DNA from: Methanobrevibacter_A sp964431035
GTDB lineage: Archaea; Methanobacteriota; Methanobacteria; Methanobacteriales; Methanobacteriaceae
Direction of reading: 5' to 3'
Assembly: GCA_964431035.1 (NCBI GenBank)
Contig: CAYSIF010000009.1
Location: 1 to 46,878, forward strand
Length of the DNA: 46,878 bases
Positions 1 to 8,034 of the stretch are shown here, one piece after another. Within the stretch, counting starts at the first letter, position 1, and every line of letters begins with the position of its first letter. The notes beneath the pieces were generated by a model that searched no databases, was not told where the DNA came from, and saw only the letters and a list, made by a program, of their open reading frames with translations. Both the position numbers and the translations under genes were made by a program.

Positions 1-50
1 CATACAGTGGTGTCTAGTCCTCCACTGAATGCTAGTACTACTTTTTCCAT
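1..50 (-). CDS. argG: Argininosuccinate synthase-like protein, N-terminus only (partial)
   Basis: Read leftward from the ATG at 50, the first residues are MEKVVLAFSGGLDTTV, and the gene runs off the left edge. The SGGLD signature is the PP-loop that binds ATP in N-type ATP pyrophosphatases. The version AFSGGLDTT followed by V fits argininosuccinate synthase (citrulline plus aspartate to argininosuccinate, arginine pathway) better than QueC or NcsA. Only 16 residues are visible, so the family is likely but not certain. The next gene upstream on the same strand ends at 495, leaving a long leader with repeats and promoter-like sites described separately. Confidence 0.65.
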   Translation of the reverse strand, partial: MEKVVLAFSGGLDTTV

Positions 51-181
51 TTTTAATTCACTTTTTAGTTTTTTTATAAATTAATTAGTATAAAAAATTG
101 TTTATATGTATATAGATTTTTTTATTATCTATTATATATTATTTTATTAGTATTTTTTTAGAATTAGTTTTGATAGCAGAG

Positions 182-316
182 AAAAAGTCTCTTAATTGAT
201 GGTTTTATTATAAAAAAGATAATTTAAGAGGTTTTGTCCGGTTTTTTTGGGATATATTCTTATGTTTTTTGTTTTGAGCGAAGAAAAAAATTTTTCCATC
301 AATTAAGAGATTTTTT
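182..316. repeat. 21-bp imperfect inverted repeat enclosing 93 bp, MITE-like
   Basis: The arms lie at 182-202 and 296-316 and are reverse complements with a single mismatch; the inner 15 bp (188-202 and 296-310) match perfectly. The element spans 135 bp between two leftward genes. A 35-codon reading frame occupies 192-299 on the minus strand, starting with MEKFFSSLKT, and begins and ends inside the arms. This resembles a small non-autonomous transposon or the remnant of an insertion sequence. In RNA the arms would form a long hairpin, with the mismatch becoming a G-U pair on the plus strand, so a structured leader is the alternative. No target-site duplication was recognised. Confidence 0.45.
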
Positions 317-385
317 GTGAGATACAAAAACGTGTTTTTTTGTTGTGTGTGTTTTTTTTCTCACTATTTGTTTTGTTGTTTTTTA

Positions 386-414
386 TCATATATAAAAGTT
401 TAGGTTTACCTAAA
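386..414 (-). promoter_or_regulatory. Archaeal box A plus palindromic operator, copy 1
   Basis: On the minus strand, 401-389 reads AAACTTTTATATA, an exact match to the methanogen BRE/TATA pattern AAANNTTTATATA. Immediately upstream and overlapping its first bases is the near-perfect palindrome TTTAGGT-TT-ACCTAAA (399-414, given on the plus strand). A start site about 25 bp downstream would lie near 365, driving transcription toward the argG-like gene at 50. TTAGG/CCTAA half sites resemble operators of DtxR/MntR-family metal regulators; that assignment is an inference. The same 29 bp recur at 471-499. Confidence 0.55.
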
Positions 415-470
415 AATTTATTTTTTATGAAATAGTGATTTTAGTCTCACATACAAACTATATGTTTTCA

Positions 471-499
471 TCATATATAAAAGTTTAGGTTTACCTAAA
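471..499 (-). promoter_or_regulatory. Archaeal box A plus palindromic operator, copy 2
   Basis: This is an identical 29-bp copy of the 386-414 unit: box A at 486-474 on the minus strand and the palindrome at 484-499. The palindrome overlaps the stop codon (495-497) of the upstream helicase gene. The two copies are 85 bp apart centre to centre, suggesting duplication of a regulated promoter. The sequences between the copies are otherwise only loosely similar. Confidence 0.55.
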
Positions 500-2507
500 T
501 ATTTTTTTTATAACCCCGAACATCACAAAAACCAACCAAATCCCCCAACACACCAACACTACACAAAGTAGAACAATCACCAACAACAATCAACTTACGC
601 TTAGCACGAGTAACAGCAACATTCAAACGCCTAAAATCACTTAAAAAACCAACAACTCCATCACTATTACTACGAACCAAAGAAATAACAATAATCTCCT
701 TCTCACGCCCCTGAAAACCATCAACACTCTTAACCTCAACATCCACCAAACCCTTAATCAAATCAACCTGACCACTATAAGGACTAATAACACCAATATC
801 CTCAGGACAATAACCCCACCTCAAAAAACAATCCACAACAAAACCACAAAAAACAGCCTCAAAACGATTACAAAAAGACTTAGAATCACCAACACGCTCT
901 TCAACAACACCATCAACAAAACCAGTATCAAAAAACAAAAAAGGATACAAAACATCATCCAACAAACCTTCAACACCAGAAAACCTCTCTAACAAAACAC
1001 CATCAACACTATCACAAAAACTACTGGAATAACCAAAACAATCCCTAGGAAGATCCCTTAAAGAAATATCCCTAACAAAATCATCACTACTCAACAAACC
1101 ATCATAAAAACTCTTATTAGAAAACTCCATCAACTTATCATTCATACGATACTGACAATCAAGTAAAGAAGAATTACCCTCAAAAGACAAAATCAAATTC
1201 TCAAACAAAGTCTCCTCCAACTCCCTAGAATCAAAATTAATAACAGTAGGAGGTAACTGCTTATGATCACCAGCCAAAACAAACTTCTTAGACTTAGAAA
1301 TAGGAATCAAAACACTAGGAATACTCGCCTGAGAAGCCTCATCAACAACACAAACATCAAAAACAACATCACTAATAAACTCCAAAGCAGCAGAAGAATT
1401 AGTACTCAAAATAACATCACTACAATCAATAATATCCTTAATAATCTCCTCCTCAATACTTTCCAACTCCAAATAATACTCATCAATCTCACGATTAACC
1501 TCAATCCAACAAGCCATAGACTTCATCTGCTTAACATTAATACCACGAGAAGAACGACCAGCACTAGCATTACTTAAAATCTCATCATCACTAAAACCAC
1601 GCCTATACCGTGGAGTAGGCTTCATATGCTCATCCCTAAACTTAACCTTATCCTCAACAATATCCTCAATATCACGAACACGACCATTCAAACGATGATT
1701 CTCAACCTTATATGCTAAAGTATACTTAATATTACTATCAGAAACCCTTTGAGGATGACCTAAACGAGTAAAATTAAAACCACTATCAACAGTCATCTCA
1801 TCTAAACCATCTAACAAATTATCAACACTAACATTACTCTCACCAGTAGCTAAAACCTTATTACCTAAAGAAATCTCCTGATAAATAAGCTCCAATAAAG
1901 TCCTAGTCTTACCCGTACCAAAAGGGCCATGAATCAAAAAGAAATCCTCAGCATTCAAAGACTTAACAACAGCAGACTTCTGAGAATCATTCAACAAAAC
2001 ATCATTAAAACTCTCAACAACCACACTACCATCTAAAACCATTGGCTCAACCTCCCCTCTCATCAAAGCCAAAGCCCTAAGACCAAAATCACTCAAATTA
2101 TTAAGATTATCCTCCATACGCTTATAAGTCACATCACTAACATACAAATCAACACGAACCTTCTTTTTCAAAGCCCAACGAGGAACATTATCCATTGCAA
2201 CCTTAACAAAACGCTTACCCACTTCAATAACAGTCCCAACCAAATCACTTTTTAAAGGATTACCTTTACTAATTAAAACCAAATCTCCAACACTAATCTC
2301 ACTATCAATCAAATCTCTTCTACCATACTGAACAATATTATAACCTAACTCCTTACCAACAACCTTGCCCTTTAAATTATTAATAGCTCGACCCTTCTTT
2401 TCTCGCTCATAAGAACTTAATCTCTTAATCTCACTTTCCATAATACTTATTTCAGCTTCACGCTCATCTTCAACAAGACCAATAAGTTTTGAAATATACT
2501 TCTTCAA
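495..2507 (-). CDS. Superfamily 1 DNA/RNA helicase, DNA2/UPF1/IGHMBP2-like
   Basis: This 670-residue protein carries the SF1B helicase motifs in order: Q-like region before GPFGTGKT (motif I, about residue 195), VVDEASQA (motif II), LAGDHKQLPP (motif III), QYRM (motif IV region), VDGFQGREKE (motif V) and NVAVTRAKRK (motif VI). The N-terminal 150 residues look like the OB-type accessory domain (1B) of UPF1/SMUBP-2 relatives. It should unwind nucleic acid 5' to 3' using ATP; the substrate is unknown. The start is TTG at 2507: an in-frame TAA lies three codons upstream and AGGGGAT sits about 9 bases before it. The 3' third of the gene is rich in G and T in the coding sense, unlike many A-rich neighbours. 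It stands alone, divergent from the gene at 2655. Confidence 0.9.
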   Translation of the reverse strand: MKKYISKLIGLVEDEREAEISIMESEIKRLSSYEREKKGRAINNLKGKVVGKELGYNIVQYGRRDLIDSEISVGDLVLISKGNPLKSDLVGTVIEVGKRFVKVAMDNVPRWALKKKVRVDLYVSDVTYKRMEDNLNNLSDFGLRALALMRGEVEPMVLDGSVVVESFNDVLLNDSQKSAVVKSLNAEDFFLIHGPFGTGKTRTLLELIYQEISLGNKVLATGESNVSVDNLLDGLDEMTVDSGFNFTRLGHPQRVSDSNIKYTLAYKVENHRLNGRVRDIEDIVEDKVKFRDEHMKPTPRYRRGFSDDEILSNASAGRSSRGINVKQMKSMACWIEVNREIDEYYLELESIEEEIIKDIIDCSDVILSTNSSAALEFISDVVFDVCVVDEASQASIPSVLIPISKSKKFVLAGDHKQLPPTVINFDSRELEETLFENLILSFEGNSSLLDCQYRMNDKLMEFSNKSFYDGLLSSDDFVRDISLRDLPRDCFGYSSSFCDSVDGVLLERFSGVEGLLDDVLYPFLFFDTGFVDGVVEERVGDSKSFCNRFEAVFCGFVVDCFLRWGYCPEDIGVISPYSGQVDLIKGLVDVEVKSVDGFQGREKEIIVISLVRSNSDGVVGFLSDFRRLNVAVTRAKRKLIVVGDCSTLCSVGVLGDLVGFCDVRGYKKNI

Positions 2508-2654
2508 TTCCCATTATCCCCTAAAAAAAATTAAAATCATTAATAATAAAAAATATAAACTATCCAATAATTAATAATAAATTATGTTAACAACATCACC
2601 ATATACTTTTTTCATCAAATAAAACAAAAAAAATAAAACAAAATTATTTTAATT

Positions 2655-3407
2655 ATGCATTCTAATATCAAAACTAAACTCACAACTAATAACAACTTTA
2701 ACATCTCCACAATATACTCAAACTCTGGAGGATACATATCACTTAATAAAAACCTATTCTCAGAACTCACAAACAACAAATTCACAAAATTAATACTCAA
2801 AGAAGCCACTAAAGGAACACCATTAATAAAAATAGGAGATGGAAACCCAAAAGTTATGATACTATCAGGAATACATGGAAACGAACTGCCCCCACAAGCA
2901 GCATCTATAGAATTATACAATCAATTACTAAACACACAAATCAATGGAACAATATACTTAATACCATTCGCAGCACCAGAATCAACAATGTACAATGTAA
3001 GAAACTTCAAAAGTAAAGATTTAAACAGAACTTCAAACACAAAAGACACAATAGGGGACACTATACTTAAAACAGCAAAAAAATTAAATATAAAAGCTAT
3101 AGGAGACTTCCACTCATCATCAATCAACTCCAATCCAGGAGTCGAAGGTGTTTTCTCAACAATGTCACCAGAACCAGAAAGTCACATTATCGCATCATTT
3201 ATAGCACAAAATACCGGATGTAAAGACTTAAATTATAAAAAAGCAGGAATAATATTCCAAGGAGCATTAGAAGATGAATCCAACTTAAGAGGAATACCTG
3301 CAGTAACATGTGAAGTTGTATCCACATTTAAAACTATAAGTCCAGGATCTGTTGAAGCTTCACTAAATCAAATGCGCAGTTTTCTAAAATACTTCAAAAT
3401 ATTATAA
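2655..3407 (+). CDS. Succinylglutamate desuccinylase/aspartoacylase family protein
   Basis: This 250-residue protein shows the M14-like zinc carboxypeptidase fold signatures of the AstE/AspA family: SGIHGNE (zinc ligands H and E, about residue 75), DLNR (arginine-binding pocket, about residue 121) and GDFHSS (third zinc ligand H). A glutamate in VTCEVVS near residue 220 is a plausible general base. Family members hydrolyse N-acyl amino acids or related amides; the substrate here cannot be told. There is no signal peptide. No good Shine-Dalgarno sequence precedes the ATG, so the transcript may be leaderless or start later. The YdjM-like gene follows after 5 bp, suggesting co-transcription. Confidence 0.8.
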   Translation: MHSNIKTKLTTNNNFNISTIYSNSGGYISLNKNLFSELTNNKFTKLILKEATKGTPLIKIGDGNPKVMILSGIHGNELPPQAASIELYNQLLNTQINGTIYLIPFAAPESTMYNVRNFKSKDLNRTSNTKDTIGDTILKTAKKLNIKAIGDFHSSSINSNPGVEGVFSTMSPEPESHIIASFIAQNTGCKDLNYKKAGIIFQGALEDESNLRGIPAVTCEVVSTFKTISPGSVEASLNQMRSFLKYFKIL

Positions 3408-3412
3408 TTAAA

Positions 3413-4144
3413 TTGATTAATTTGGGGGATTATTTTATTTCTTCATATAAAGGACATACGTTAGCTGGTTTTTTATTATCATTATTATTTTTCACTAATC
3501 CAATTTTAATTTTACTAAGTATGGTGGGAGCTAGTTTTCCAGATTTTGATCATGATTTTAGAAGAAGTCGTGTAATTGGCTTAATCATATTTTCTTTAGT
3601 TTTATCAGGAATTTTGTATTTTTTAAAATTACCTTTTTATATTGGTTTGTTATTGGCCTTTTTAGGTTGTATATTTCTTTTTTCTAGTCATAGGGGTTTT
3701 ACTCATTCTTTAATTGGAGGTTTTGTTTTATCGTTATTAATATCATTTATTTTAGTTTATGGCTCTTCTCTTCTTAATAGTGTTTTTTTATTTTTTAATA
3801 TAGATTTTAGATTTTCTCTTTTAGTTTTAATTTTTTTATTTTCTATTTTTATTTTAAATAAACATATTTTACCATTATTTTTTGTTGGTTTGGTATTTTC
3901 AGCATTTTTAGTTTCTGATTGTAATATTTCTTTTCTTTATATTTTTTATTCTTTATTTGTAGGTTTTTTAAGTCATATTATTTTGGATTCTTTTTCTGCT
4001 TCTGGTGTTTCTGTTTTTTATCCACTTTATAAGGAGAAATTTCATAAAAATTTTGGTATTATTTTATTGGGTGTTTTGGTCTTGTTTTCGATTTCTCATT
4101 TATTAGTGTTGTTTAATTATTTTAAAATGTTTATTTTGGTTTAG
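3413..4144 (+). CDS. YdjM-like membrane-bound metal-dependent hydrolase
   Basis: This is a hydrophobic protein of up to 243 residues with several predicted membrane segments. It holds the polar signatures of the YdjM/DUF457 family: GHTLAGF near the N-terminus, SFPDFDHDFRR about residue 41, HRGFTHSL about residue 93, and LSHIILDSFSASGV about residue 185. The histidines and aspartates are the likely metal ligands. Members are inner-membrane proteins of poorly known function, with an enzymatic fold inferred from the motifs. The longest frame starts with TTG at 3413, but TTGGGGGAT at 3421-3429 looks like a ribosome-binding site, so initiation at ATT 3437 is possible. The gene is strikingly T-rich. 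Confidence 0.75.
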   Translation: MINLGDYFISSYKGHTLAGFLLSLLFFTNPILILLSMVGASFPDFDHDFRRSRVIGLIIFSLVLSGILYFLKLPFYIGLLLAFLGCIFLFSSHRGFTHSLIGGFVLSLLISFILVYGSSLLNSVFLFFNIDFRFSLLVLIFLFSIFILNKHILPLFFVGLVFSAFLVSDCNISFLYIFYSLFVGFLSHIILDSFSASGVSVFYPLYKEKFHKNFGIILLGVLVLFSISHLLVLFNYFKMFILV

Positions 4145-4145
4145 T

Positions 4146-4222
4146 TTTCCTTTTTTTTATTTGTTTTTATTTTTCTTTTTTTATTATTCTTTTTTTAATC
4201 TTTTTTTACTCTTTTTTTATAG
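4146..4222 (+). terminator. Oligo-T terminator region
   Basis: The 75 bp after the YdjM-like stop codon contain at least five runs of six or more T on the plus strand and almost no G or C. U-tracts without a hairpin are typical archaeal termination signals, here ending the 2655-4144 unit before the ehb promoter. Confidence 0.55.
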
Positions 4223-4248
4223 GAAACATTTATAATAAATAATCATGA

Positions 4249-4260
4249 TAAATATATAAT
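4249..4260 (+). promoter_or_regulatory. Candidate TATA box for the ehb operon
   Basis: The stretch around 4249-4260 (ATAAATATATAAT on the plus strand) precedes ehbA by about 65 bp. A second AT-rich candidate is TTTATAAATT at 4265-4274. Either would place the start site between about 4280 and 4300, leaving a short leader that carries TGGAG at 4311-4315 in front of the ATG at 4324. Because the area is almost all A and T, the exact box is uncertain. Confidence 0.4.
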
Positions 4261-4323
4261 AATATTTATAAATTATTCACAAAAATTTGGATAAAAAAAA
4301 TATTAAAAAATGGAGCTTTTTCA

Positions 4324-4638
4324 ATGTTTTTAACTAGAATTTATTATGCTATACTTTATTTCTTAGTGTTAATATGGGAGATAATTAAAGCAGTTATTGA
4401 TGTATCAGTTAGATCAATAAAAGGAGGAGATTATGACCCTCAGGTTATTAATATCGAAACAGTATTAAAAAGACCTGTGGCTCAAACAATTTTAGCTAAC
4501 AGTATAACATTGACTCCTGGAACATTATCTATTGATTTAGACTCTGATAATCAAATAATTAAAGTAGCAGTATTAACTCCAAGAAATAAAGAGGATATAA
4601 TACCTTTTGAACCATATATCAAAGGTATGTTAGAGTAG
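4324..4638 (+). CDS. ehbA: Energy-converting hydrogenase B subunit A (MnhE-like)
   Basis: This 104-residue protein has an N-terminal membrane segment (about residues 5-27) and a cytoplasmic domain with the MnhE/MrpE pattern, including VRSIKGGD and the SITLTPGTLSIDL strand. MnhE is a structural subunit of multisubunit Na+/H+ antiporters and is the first gene of ehb operons. A GGAG ribosome-binding site lies 8 bases before the ATG. It opens a co-directional run of 17 genes in the order known for Methanothermobacter ehbA-Q, and that order is the main support for the symbols. Confidence 0.88.
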   Translation: MFLTRIYYAILYFLVLIWEIIKAVIDVSVRSIKGGDYDPQVINIETVLKRPVAQTILANSITLTPGTLSIDLDSDNQIIKVAVLTPRNKEDIIPFEPYIKGMLE

Positions 4639-4714
4639 AAGAAAAAAATTGGAGTATTAATACTAAAAAGTTGAATAAAAAAATTATGAGAACTAATACA
4701 AGAACGTGATATTG

Positions 4715-4975
4715 ATGAATTTACTATTAATCTCAAAACTTTTCTTAATATTTGCATTCACAATCTTCACCATAGCAGCTGTTAGAATAACTACATATAA
4801 ACCAACTTCTAATGCTATTTTAGGAGCAGATGCAATAACCGTATCCGTATCTGCCATATTGGTAATAGTTGGAAGTATCACGGGTGTAGGATTCTATAAA
4901 GATATAGCAATTGCACTAGTTCTACTTGGTGTTGTAGGAACAGTAGCATTCTCAACAATACTAAGGAGGGAATAA
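4715..4975 (+). CDS. ehbB: Energy-converting hydrogenase B subunit B (MnhF-like)
   Basis: This small protein of about 86 residues has three membrane segments and the MnhF/MrpF arrangement, with RITTYKP after the first helix and GADAITV before the second. It is a membrane subunit of the antiporter module. An in-frame GTG exists at 4706, but GTGAT at 4706-4710 is better read as the ribosome-binding site for the ATG at 4715, giving MNLLLISKLF. It is followed by ehbC after 6 bp, with GGAGGG inside its last codons. Confidence 0.85.
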   Translation: MNLLLISKLFLIFAFTIFTIAAVRITTYKPTSNAILGADAITVSVSAILVIVGSITGVGFYKDIAIALVLLGVVGTVAFSTILRRE

Positions 4976-4981
4976 AAAGAC

Positions 4982-5335
4982 ATGCTTACAACTACCATAG
5001 AACTAATACAATCAATATTGCTAATAATAATAGCAATAATCACTATTATTGTAAGTATAGGTATGTTAAGACTTGACAATGATATGAAAAATGTTTTCTA
5101 TGCAAGAATACACATACTTGGTGCAATAGATGTAATGGCAATAATAACATTCATAGTACTCAATTACCCAATACTAGGAGTACTATACTTCATATTAACA
5201 CCATTTGCTGCACATGTTATAGCACATGGTTTTTATTATGCTGAAGATACAGACAACACAGAACCATTAGAAACAGATGAAAATATAAGTACTGAAGATA
5301 ATTCAGTAACTGAAGATCTAACGGAGGGGGGATAA
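4982..5335 (+). CDS. ehbC: Energy-converting hydrogenase B subunit C (MnhG-like)
   Basis: This 117-residue membrane protein has three helices. The stretch VSIGMLRLDNDMKNVFYARIH fits the MnhG/MrpG consensus (GxxRxxD..xRxH), and an acidic, Thr-rich tail of about 25 residues follows. It belongs to the antiporter-like membrane arm of Ehb. The acidic tail is longer than in typical MnhG. The end of the gene carries GGAGGGGGGAT, which serves as ribosome-binding site for ehbD one base after the stop. Confidence 0.86.
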   Translation: MLTTTIELIQSILLIIIAIITIIVSIGMLRLDNDMKNVFYARIHILGAIDVMAIITFIVLNYPILGVLYFILTPFAAHVIAHGFYYAEDTDNTEPLETDENISTEDNSVTEDLTEGG

Positions 5336-5336
5336 A

Positions 5337-5576
5337 ATGATAATTGAGTACATAATAATGATTATTATAGTTATAAGCGCTATAATTACAGTATTACAAA
5401 AAAATTTACTCAAAGCTGCTGCTATAAGTGGTATTACAGGTGTAGGAATAGCATTCTTATATGAAATATTATTAGCACCAGATGTAGCTTTAACCCAAGC
5501 AATAGTAGGAGCAGCAATCATTCCTACATTCTTCGCATTAGCAATAAAAAAGACAAAAAGGGTTGATGAAGAATGA
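5337..5576 (+). CDS. ehbD: Energy-converting hydrogenase B subunit D (MbhD/DUF4040-like)
   Basis: This 79-residue protein has three membrane helices and the DUF4040/MbhD signature, with LKAAAISGITG and the ending LLAPDVALTQAIVGAAI. The DVALTQA element is highly conserved in MnhA C-terminal and MbhD proteins and lies in the ion-translocating membrane arm. The gene overlaps ehbE by the ATGA stop/start arrangement, which implies translational coupling. Confidence 0.87.
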   Translation: MIIEYIIMIIIVISAIITVLQKNLLKAAAISGITGVGIAFLYEILLAPDVALTQAIVGAAIIPTFFALAIKKTKRVDEE

Positions 5577-5941
5577 TAATGGATATACAATTAGCATCAT
5601 TATTCACAGCTGGAGCCCTAGTAGTAATAGGTTTATATGCAACAATATTCCTAGACAATATAATTAGAAAAATTATAGGTTTAGAACTAATAGAAGAAGG
5701 AGCAAACCTACTACTAATAGCATTAAGTTATAAAACTGATGGTGTAGTTCCAATATTCCTTCCAGGATTAAATCAAACATGGTTCTATGCAAATTCAGCA
5801 TATCCATTACCACAAGCACTAGTTTTAACAAGTATAGTTATTGGTGCAAGTACACTTGCAGTAATGTTAGCATTAGCAATGGTACTATACAGAAAACACC
5901 ACACTCTAAGTGCAAAAGTATTATTGGGGGAAGATGAATGA
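5573..5941 (+). CDS. ehbE: Energy-converting hydrogenase B subunit E (MnhC/NuoK-like)
   Basis: This 122-residue protein has three membrane helices and matches MnhC/NuoK: GLYATIFLDNIIRKIIGLELIEEG has the conserved acidic residue in helix 2, and PLPQALVLTSIVIG is the family hallmark in helix 3. It is part of the proton or sodium path of the membrane arm. The ATG at 5573 overlaps the ehbD stop; a second in-frame ATG at 5579 is possible. It overlaps ehbF by 4 bases. Confidence 0.88.
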   Translation: MIMDIQLASLFTAGALVVIGLYATIFLDNIIRKIIGLELIEEGANLLLIALSYKTDGVVPIFLPGLNQTWFYANSAYPLPQALVLTSIVIGASTLAVMLALAMVLYRKHHTLSAKVLLGEDE

Positions 5942-7428
5942 ACGAACTAATACCATTAATTGTTGTCATCCCAATAATCGCAGCATTACTCCTTAACCTA
6001 TTACATGGGAAAGACAAAATATCGAAAATATTCGCAATAATAATAGCAATAATAGTGCCAGCAGTAGTTATTATTGCAAACACAGGTCTTCATTACTTTG
6101 GTGGATATGCACCTTTAATGTTTAATTCAACACTATACACACTTCCAACAGACATAGTAAATTCTACTCTAACATTATTCCACCCAGCAATAACATACAG
6201 ACTTGAAAATATACATAAAATATTCATATTCCTATTAGGAATAGTTGTATTTTTATCAATATCAACATACTTTAATAAACATGAAAAAGTTTCAGGACCT
6301 TTATTATTCCTTGTATTCATGGGAACAGCAGCTGTAAGTGCAATGTTACTAACAGATGATATATTCAACATGTACATCTTCTTCGAAATAGCAGCACTAG
6401 CACAAACAGGAATAATAATAGCATCTAACTCCAAAAATAGTGAAGCAACAGCTTTAAAATACATGATATTAGGATCAATTGGTGGACCAATGCTACTACT
6501 CGGAATAGGATTCATACTAGGGGCAGTAGGTAGTGTTAATGTATCAGATATTGTCTTATCAATAAAATTAGGACTAGTAGATCCACTTTCACCAGTTATC
6601 ATAATGGCATTTGGATTAATATCATTTGGATGGTTATACTCATCAGGTTTACCTCCATTTAACACAATAAAATCATTAGTATACAGTAAAGGTACACCAG
6701 AATCTTCTGCTATACTAACAACATTCTCAGTTTTCACACTTCTAGCATTAGGAATAGTAATGTTTAGAATATTCGGATACTTAGAAATCTATAAAATATT
6801 ACTAATAATCTTCGCATTACTTGCAATGGTTCTAGGTGTGGTAATGGCAGTTGTTCAAACAGATTACCGTAAAATGTTAGCATTCCTAGCAGTAGGGGAA
6901 TTAGGATTCATTGTTATTGGTTTTGCTATTGGAACCAAATTATCAATGACTGCAGGTTTATTCCAAGCATTTAACGATATTGTTTTAACTTCATTAATGT
7001 TTATAGGATTTGGAACTGTATACTACTTAACAGGAACATCAGACACTCGTAAATTAGGAGGATTATTAACAAAAAATCCTAAAATGGCAATAATGATACT
7101 TATAGGTGGATTAGCATTAGCAGGAGTTCCTCCATTAAATGGATTCCAATCTAAATTAATGCTTGTTCAGTCAGCATTAAATGCAGGATACTTTGAACTA
7201 GCAATAATAATTGTATTAATAAGTATTGTTGTTTTCATGACATTTGTTAAAGTATTCCACTCAATTTATCTTAAACCACAACCTAACAATTTGAAATTTG
7301 TTAATGAAAATATTCCAAAAATGGCAATAGTCTCTGTTGCAATTTTATTAATTATTTGTATTGTTGTAGGTATTTATCCTGAAATAATAACATCTACATT
7401 TACACAATTCTTAGGAGGCTTAGTATAA
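5938..7428 (+). CDS. ehbF: Energy-converting hydrogenase B subunit F (MnhD/NuoM-like antiporter)
   Basis: This 496-residue polytopic protein has about 14 membrane helices and belongs to the proton_antipo_M family (NuoL/M/N, MrpD). Visible landmarks are TDDIFNMYIFFEIAALAQ (conserved Glu of helix 5, about residue 150), SGLPPFNTIKSLVYSKGTPESSA (conserved lysine region), TDYRKMLAFLAVGELGF and LAGVPPLNGFQSKLML. It is the main ion-pumping subunit, so flux through it should drive ferredoxin reduction by the hydrogenase module. It overlaps ehbE and abuts ehbG. Confidence 0.93.
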   Translation: MNELIPLIVVIPIIAALLLNLLHGKDKISKIFAIIIAIIVPAVVIIANTGLHYFGGYAPLMFNSTLYTLPTDIVNSTLTLFHPAITYRLENIHKIFIFLLGIVVFLSISTYFNKHEKVSGPLLFLVFMGTAAVSAMLLTDDIFNMYIFFEIAALAQTGIIIASNSKNSEATALKYMILGSIGGPMLLLGIGFILGAVGSVNVSDIVLSIKLGLVDPLSPVIIMAFGLISFGWLYSSGLPPFNTIKSLVYSKGTPESSAILTTFSVFTLLALGIVMFRIFGYLEIYKILLIIFALLAMVLGVVMAVVQTDYRKMLAFLAVGELGFIVIGFAIGTKLSMTAGLFQAFNDIVLTSLMFIGFGTVYYLTGTSDTRKLGGLLTKNPKMAIMILIGGLALAGVPPLNGFQSKLMLVQSALNAGYFELAIIIVLISIVVFMTFVKVFHSIYLKPQPNNLKFVNENIPKMAIVSVAILLIICIVVGIYPEIITSTFTQFLGGLV

Positions 7429-7763
7429 TGGCATTTTATGACTTATTATTAGATTCTCTTAGAGAAATAAAAGGAAACATAAAAGAAAATCCCTTAACTA
7501 ATACTAGTGTTTCCGGTGCAATTGCAGGTGAGTTAACAATAATCTCAGTAGCTTTACTTGCAACCTTATTATTTGCACGTATTAATAAATTACTTGCATT
7601 ATTTTTAGGCATTATTTGTGCAGGAGTTATACTAACTAACCTACCATTAGTTCCTAAATTAATAAAAGAGCAAAATAATTCATTAAAATCAATGTTATTT
7701 TATGTAATATTAACATTAGGGATCATGATTTGTCTTATATATTGGGGTGTTAAATATGTCTGA
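7428..7763 (+). CDS. ehbG: Energy-converting hydrogenase B subunit G
   Basis: This 111-residue protein has three hydrophobic segments after a polar N-terminus (FYDLLLDSLREIKG). I recognise no wider family; identity rests on its place between ehbF and ehbH and on its similarity in size and topology to EhbG. It is probably a small structural membrane subunit. Its start overlaps the ehbF stop by one base and its end overlaps ehbH. Confidence 0.8.
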   Translation: MAFYDLLLDSLREIKGNIKENPLTNTSVSGAIAGELTIISVALLATLLFARINKLLALFLGIICAGVILTNLPLVPKLIKEQNNSLKSMLFYVILTLGIMICLIYWGVKYV

Positions 7764-8034
7764 TGATTTAAAAAACTTATTACTATTTGTTGTAGTAACA
7801 TTATTCGCTATAACATTATTTGATTCACTTTTAAATCTTAAAAGTATAATATATCCAGGTATAAGTTTAATTTACAATGCTTTAGGACCATATATTGCTC
7901 CAAACATGGTTACAAATGTAGTATTTGATTGGAGAGGTTATGATACATTAGGTGAAACATTAATACTTATATCTGCGGTATTAATTGTTTTATTGATATT
8001 TGGAAGAGGAAAATTAGAAGGTGATGAAGAATGA
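7756..8034 (+). CDS. ehbH: Energy-converting hydrogenase B subunit H (MbhE-like)
   Basis: About 92 residues with two membrane helices. The motif VFDWRGYDTLGETLI before the second helix is the hallmark of MbhE and of the equivalent MnhA/MnhB N-terminal region. An in-frame GTG lies at 7747, but GGGGTGT at 7744-7750 is a good ribosome-binding site for the ATG at 7756, so the shorter form MSDDLKNLL is chosen. It overlaps the end of ehbG by 8 bases and ehbI by 4. Confidence 0.86.
   Translation: MSDDLKNLLLFVVVTLFAITLFDSLLNLKSIIYPGISLIYNALGPYIAPNMVTNVVFDWRGYDTLGETLILISAVLIVLLIFGRGKLEGDEE

Noticed and set aside
300..395. A 28-codon frame starting at the ATG inside box A copy 1 (minus strand)
   Set aside because: Its start codon overlaps the TATA box, so the promoter there could not transcribe it, and the sequence is mostly Lys and Asn.
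1263..1577. Open frame on the plus strand inside the helicase gene
   Set aside because: It is antisense to conserved helicase motifs and its translation is a low-complexity mix of Asn, Thr, Ile and Leu, as expected from the reverse strand of G/T-rich coding sequence.
2615..2920. Minus-strand frame opposite the deacylase gene
   Set aside because: It is antisense to the conserved GIHGNE region of the aspartoacylase-family gene and has no recognisable features.
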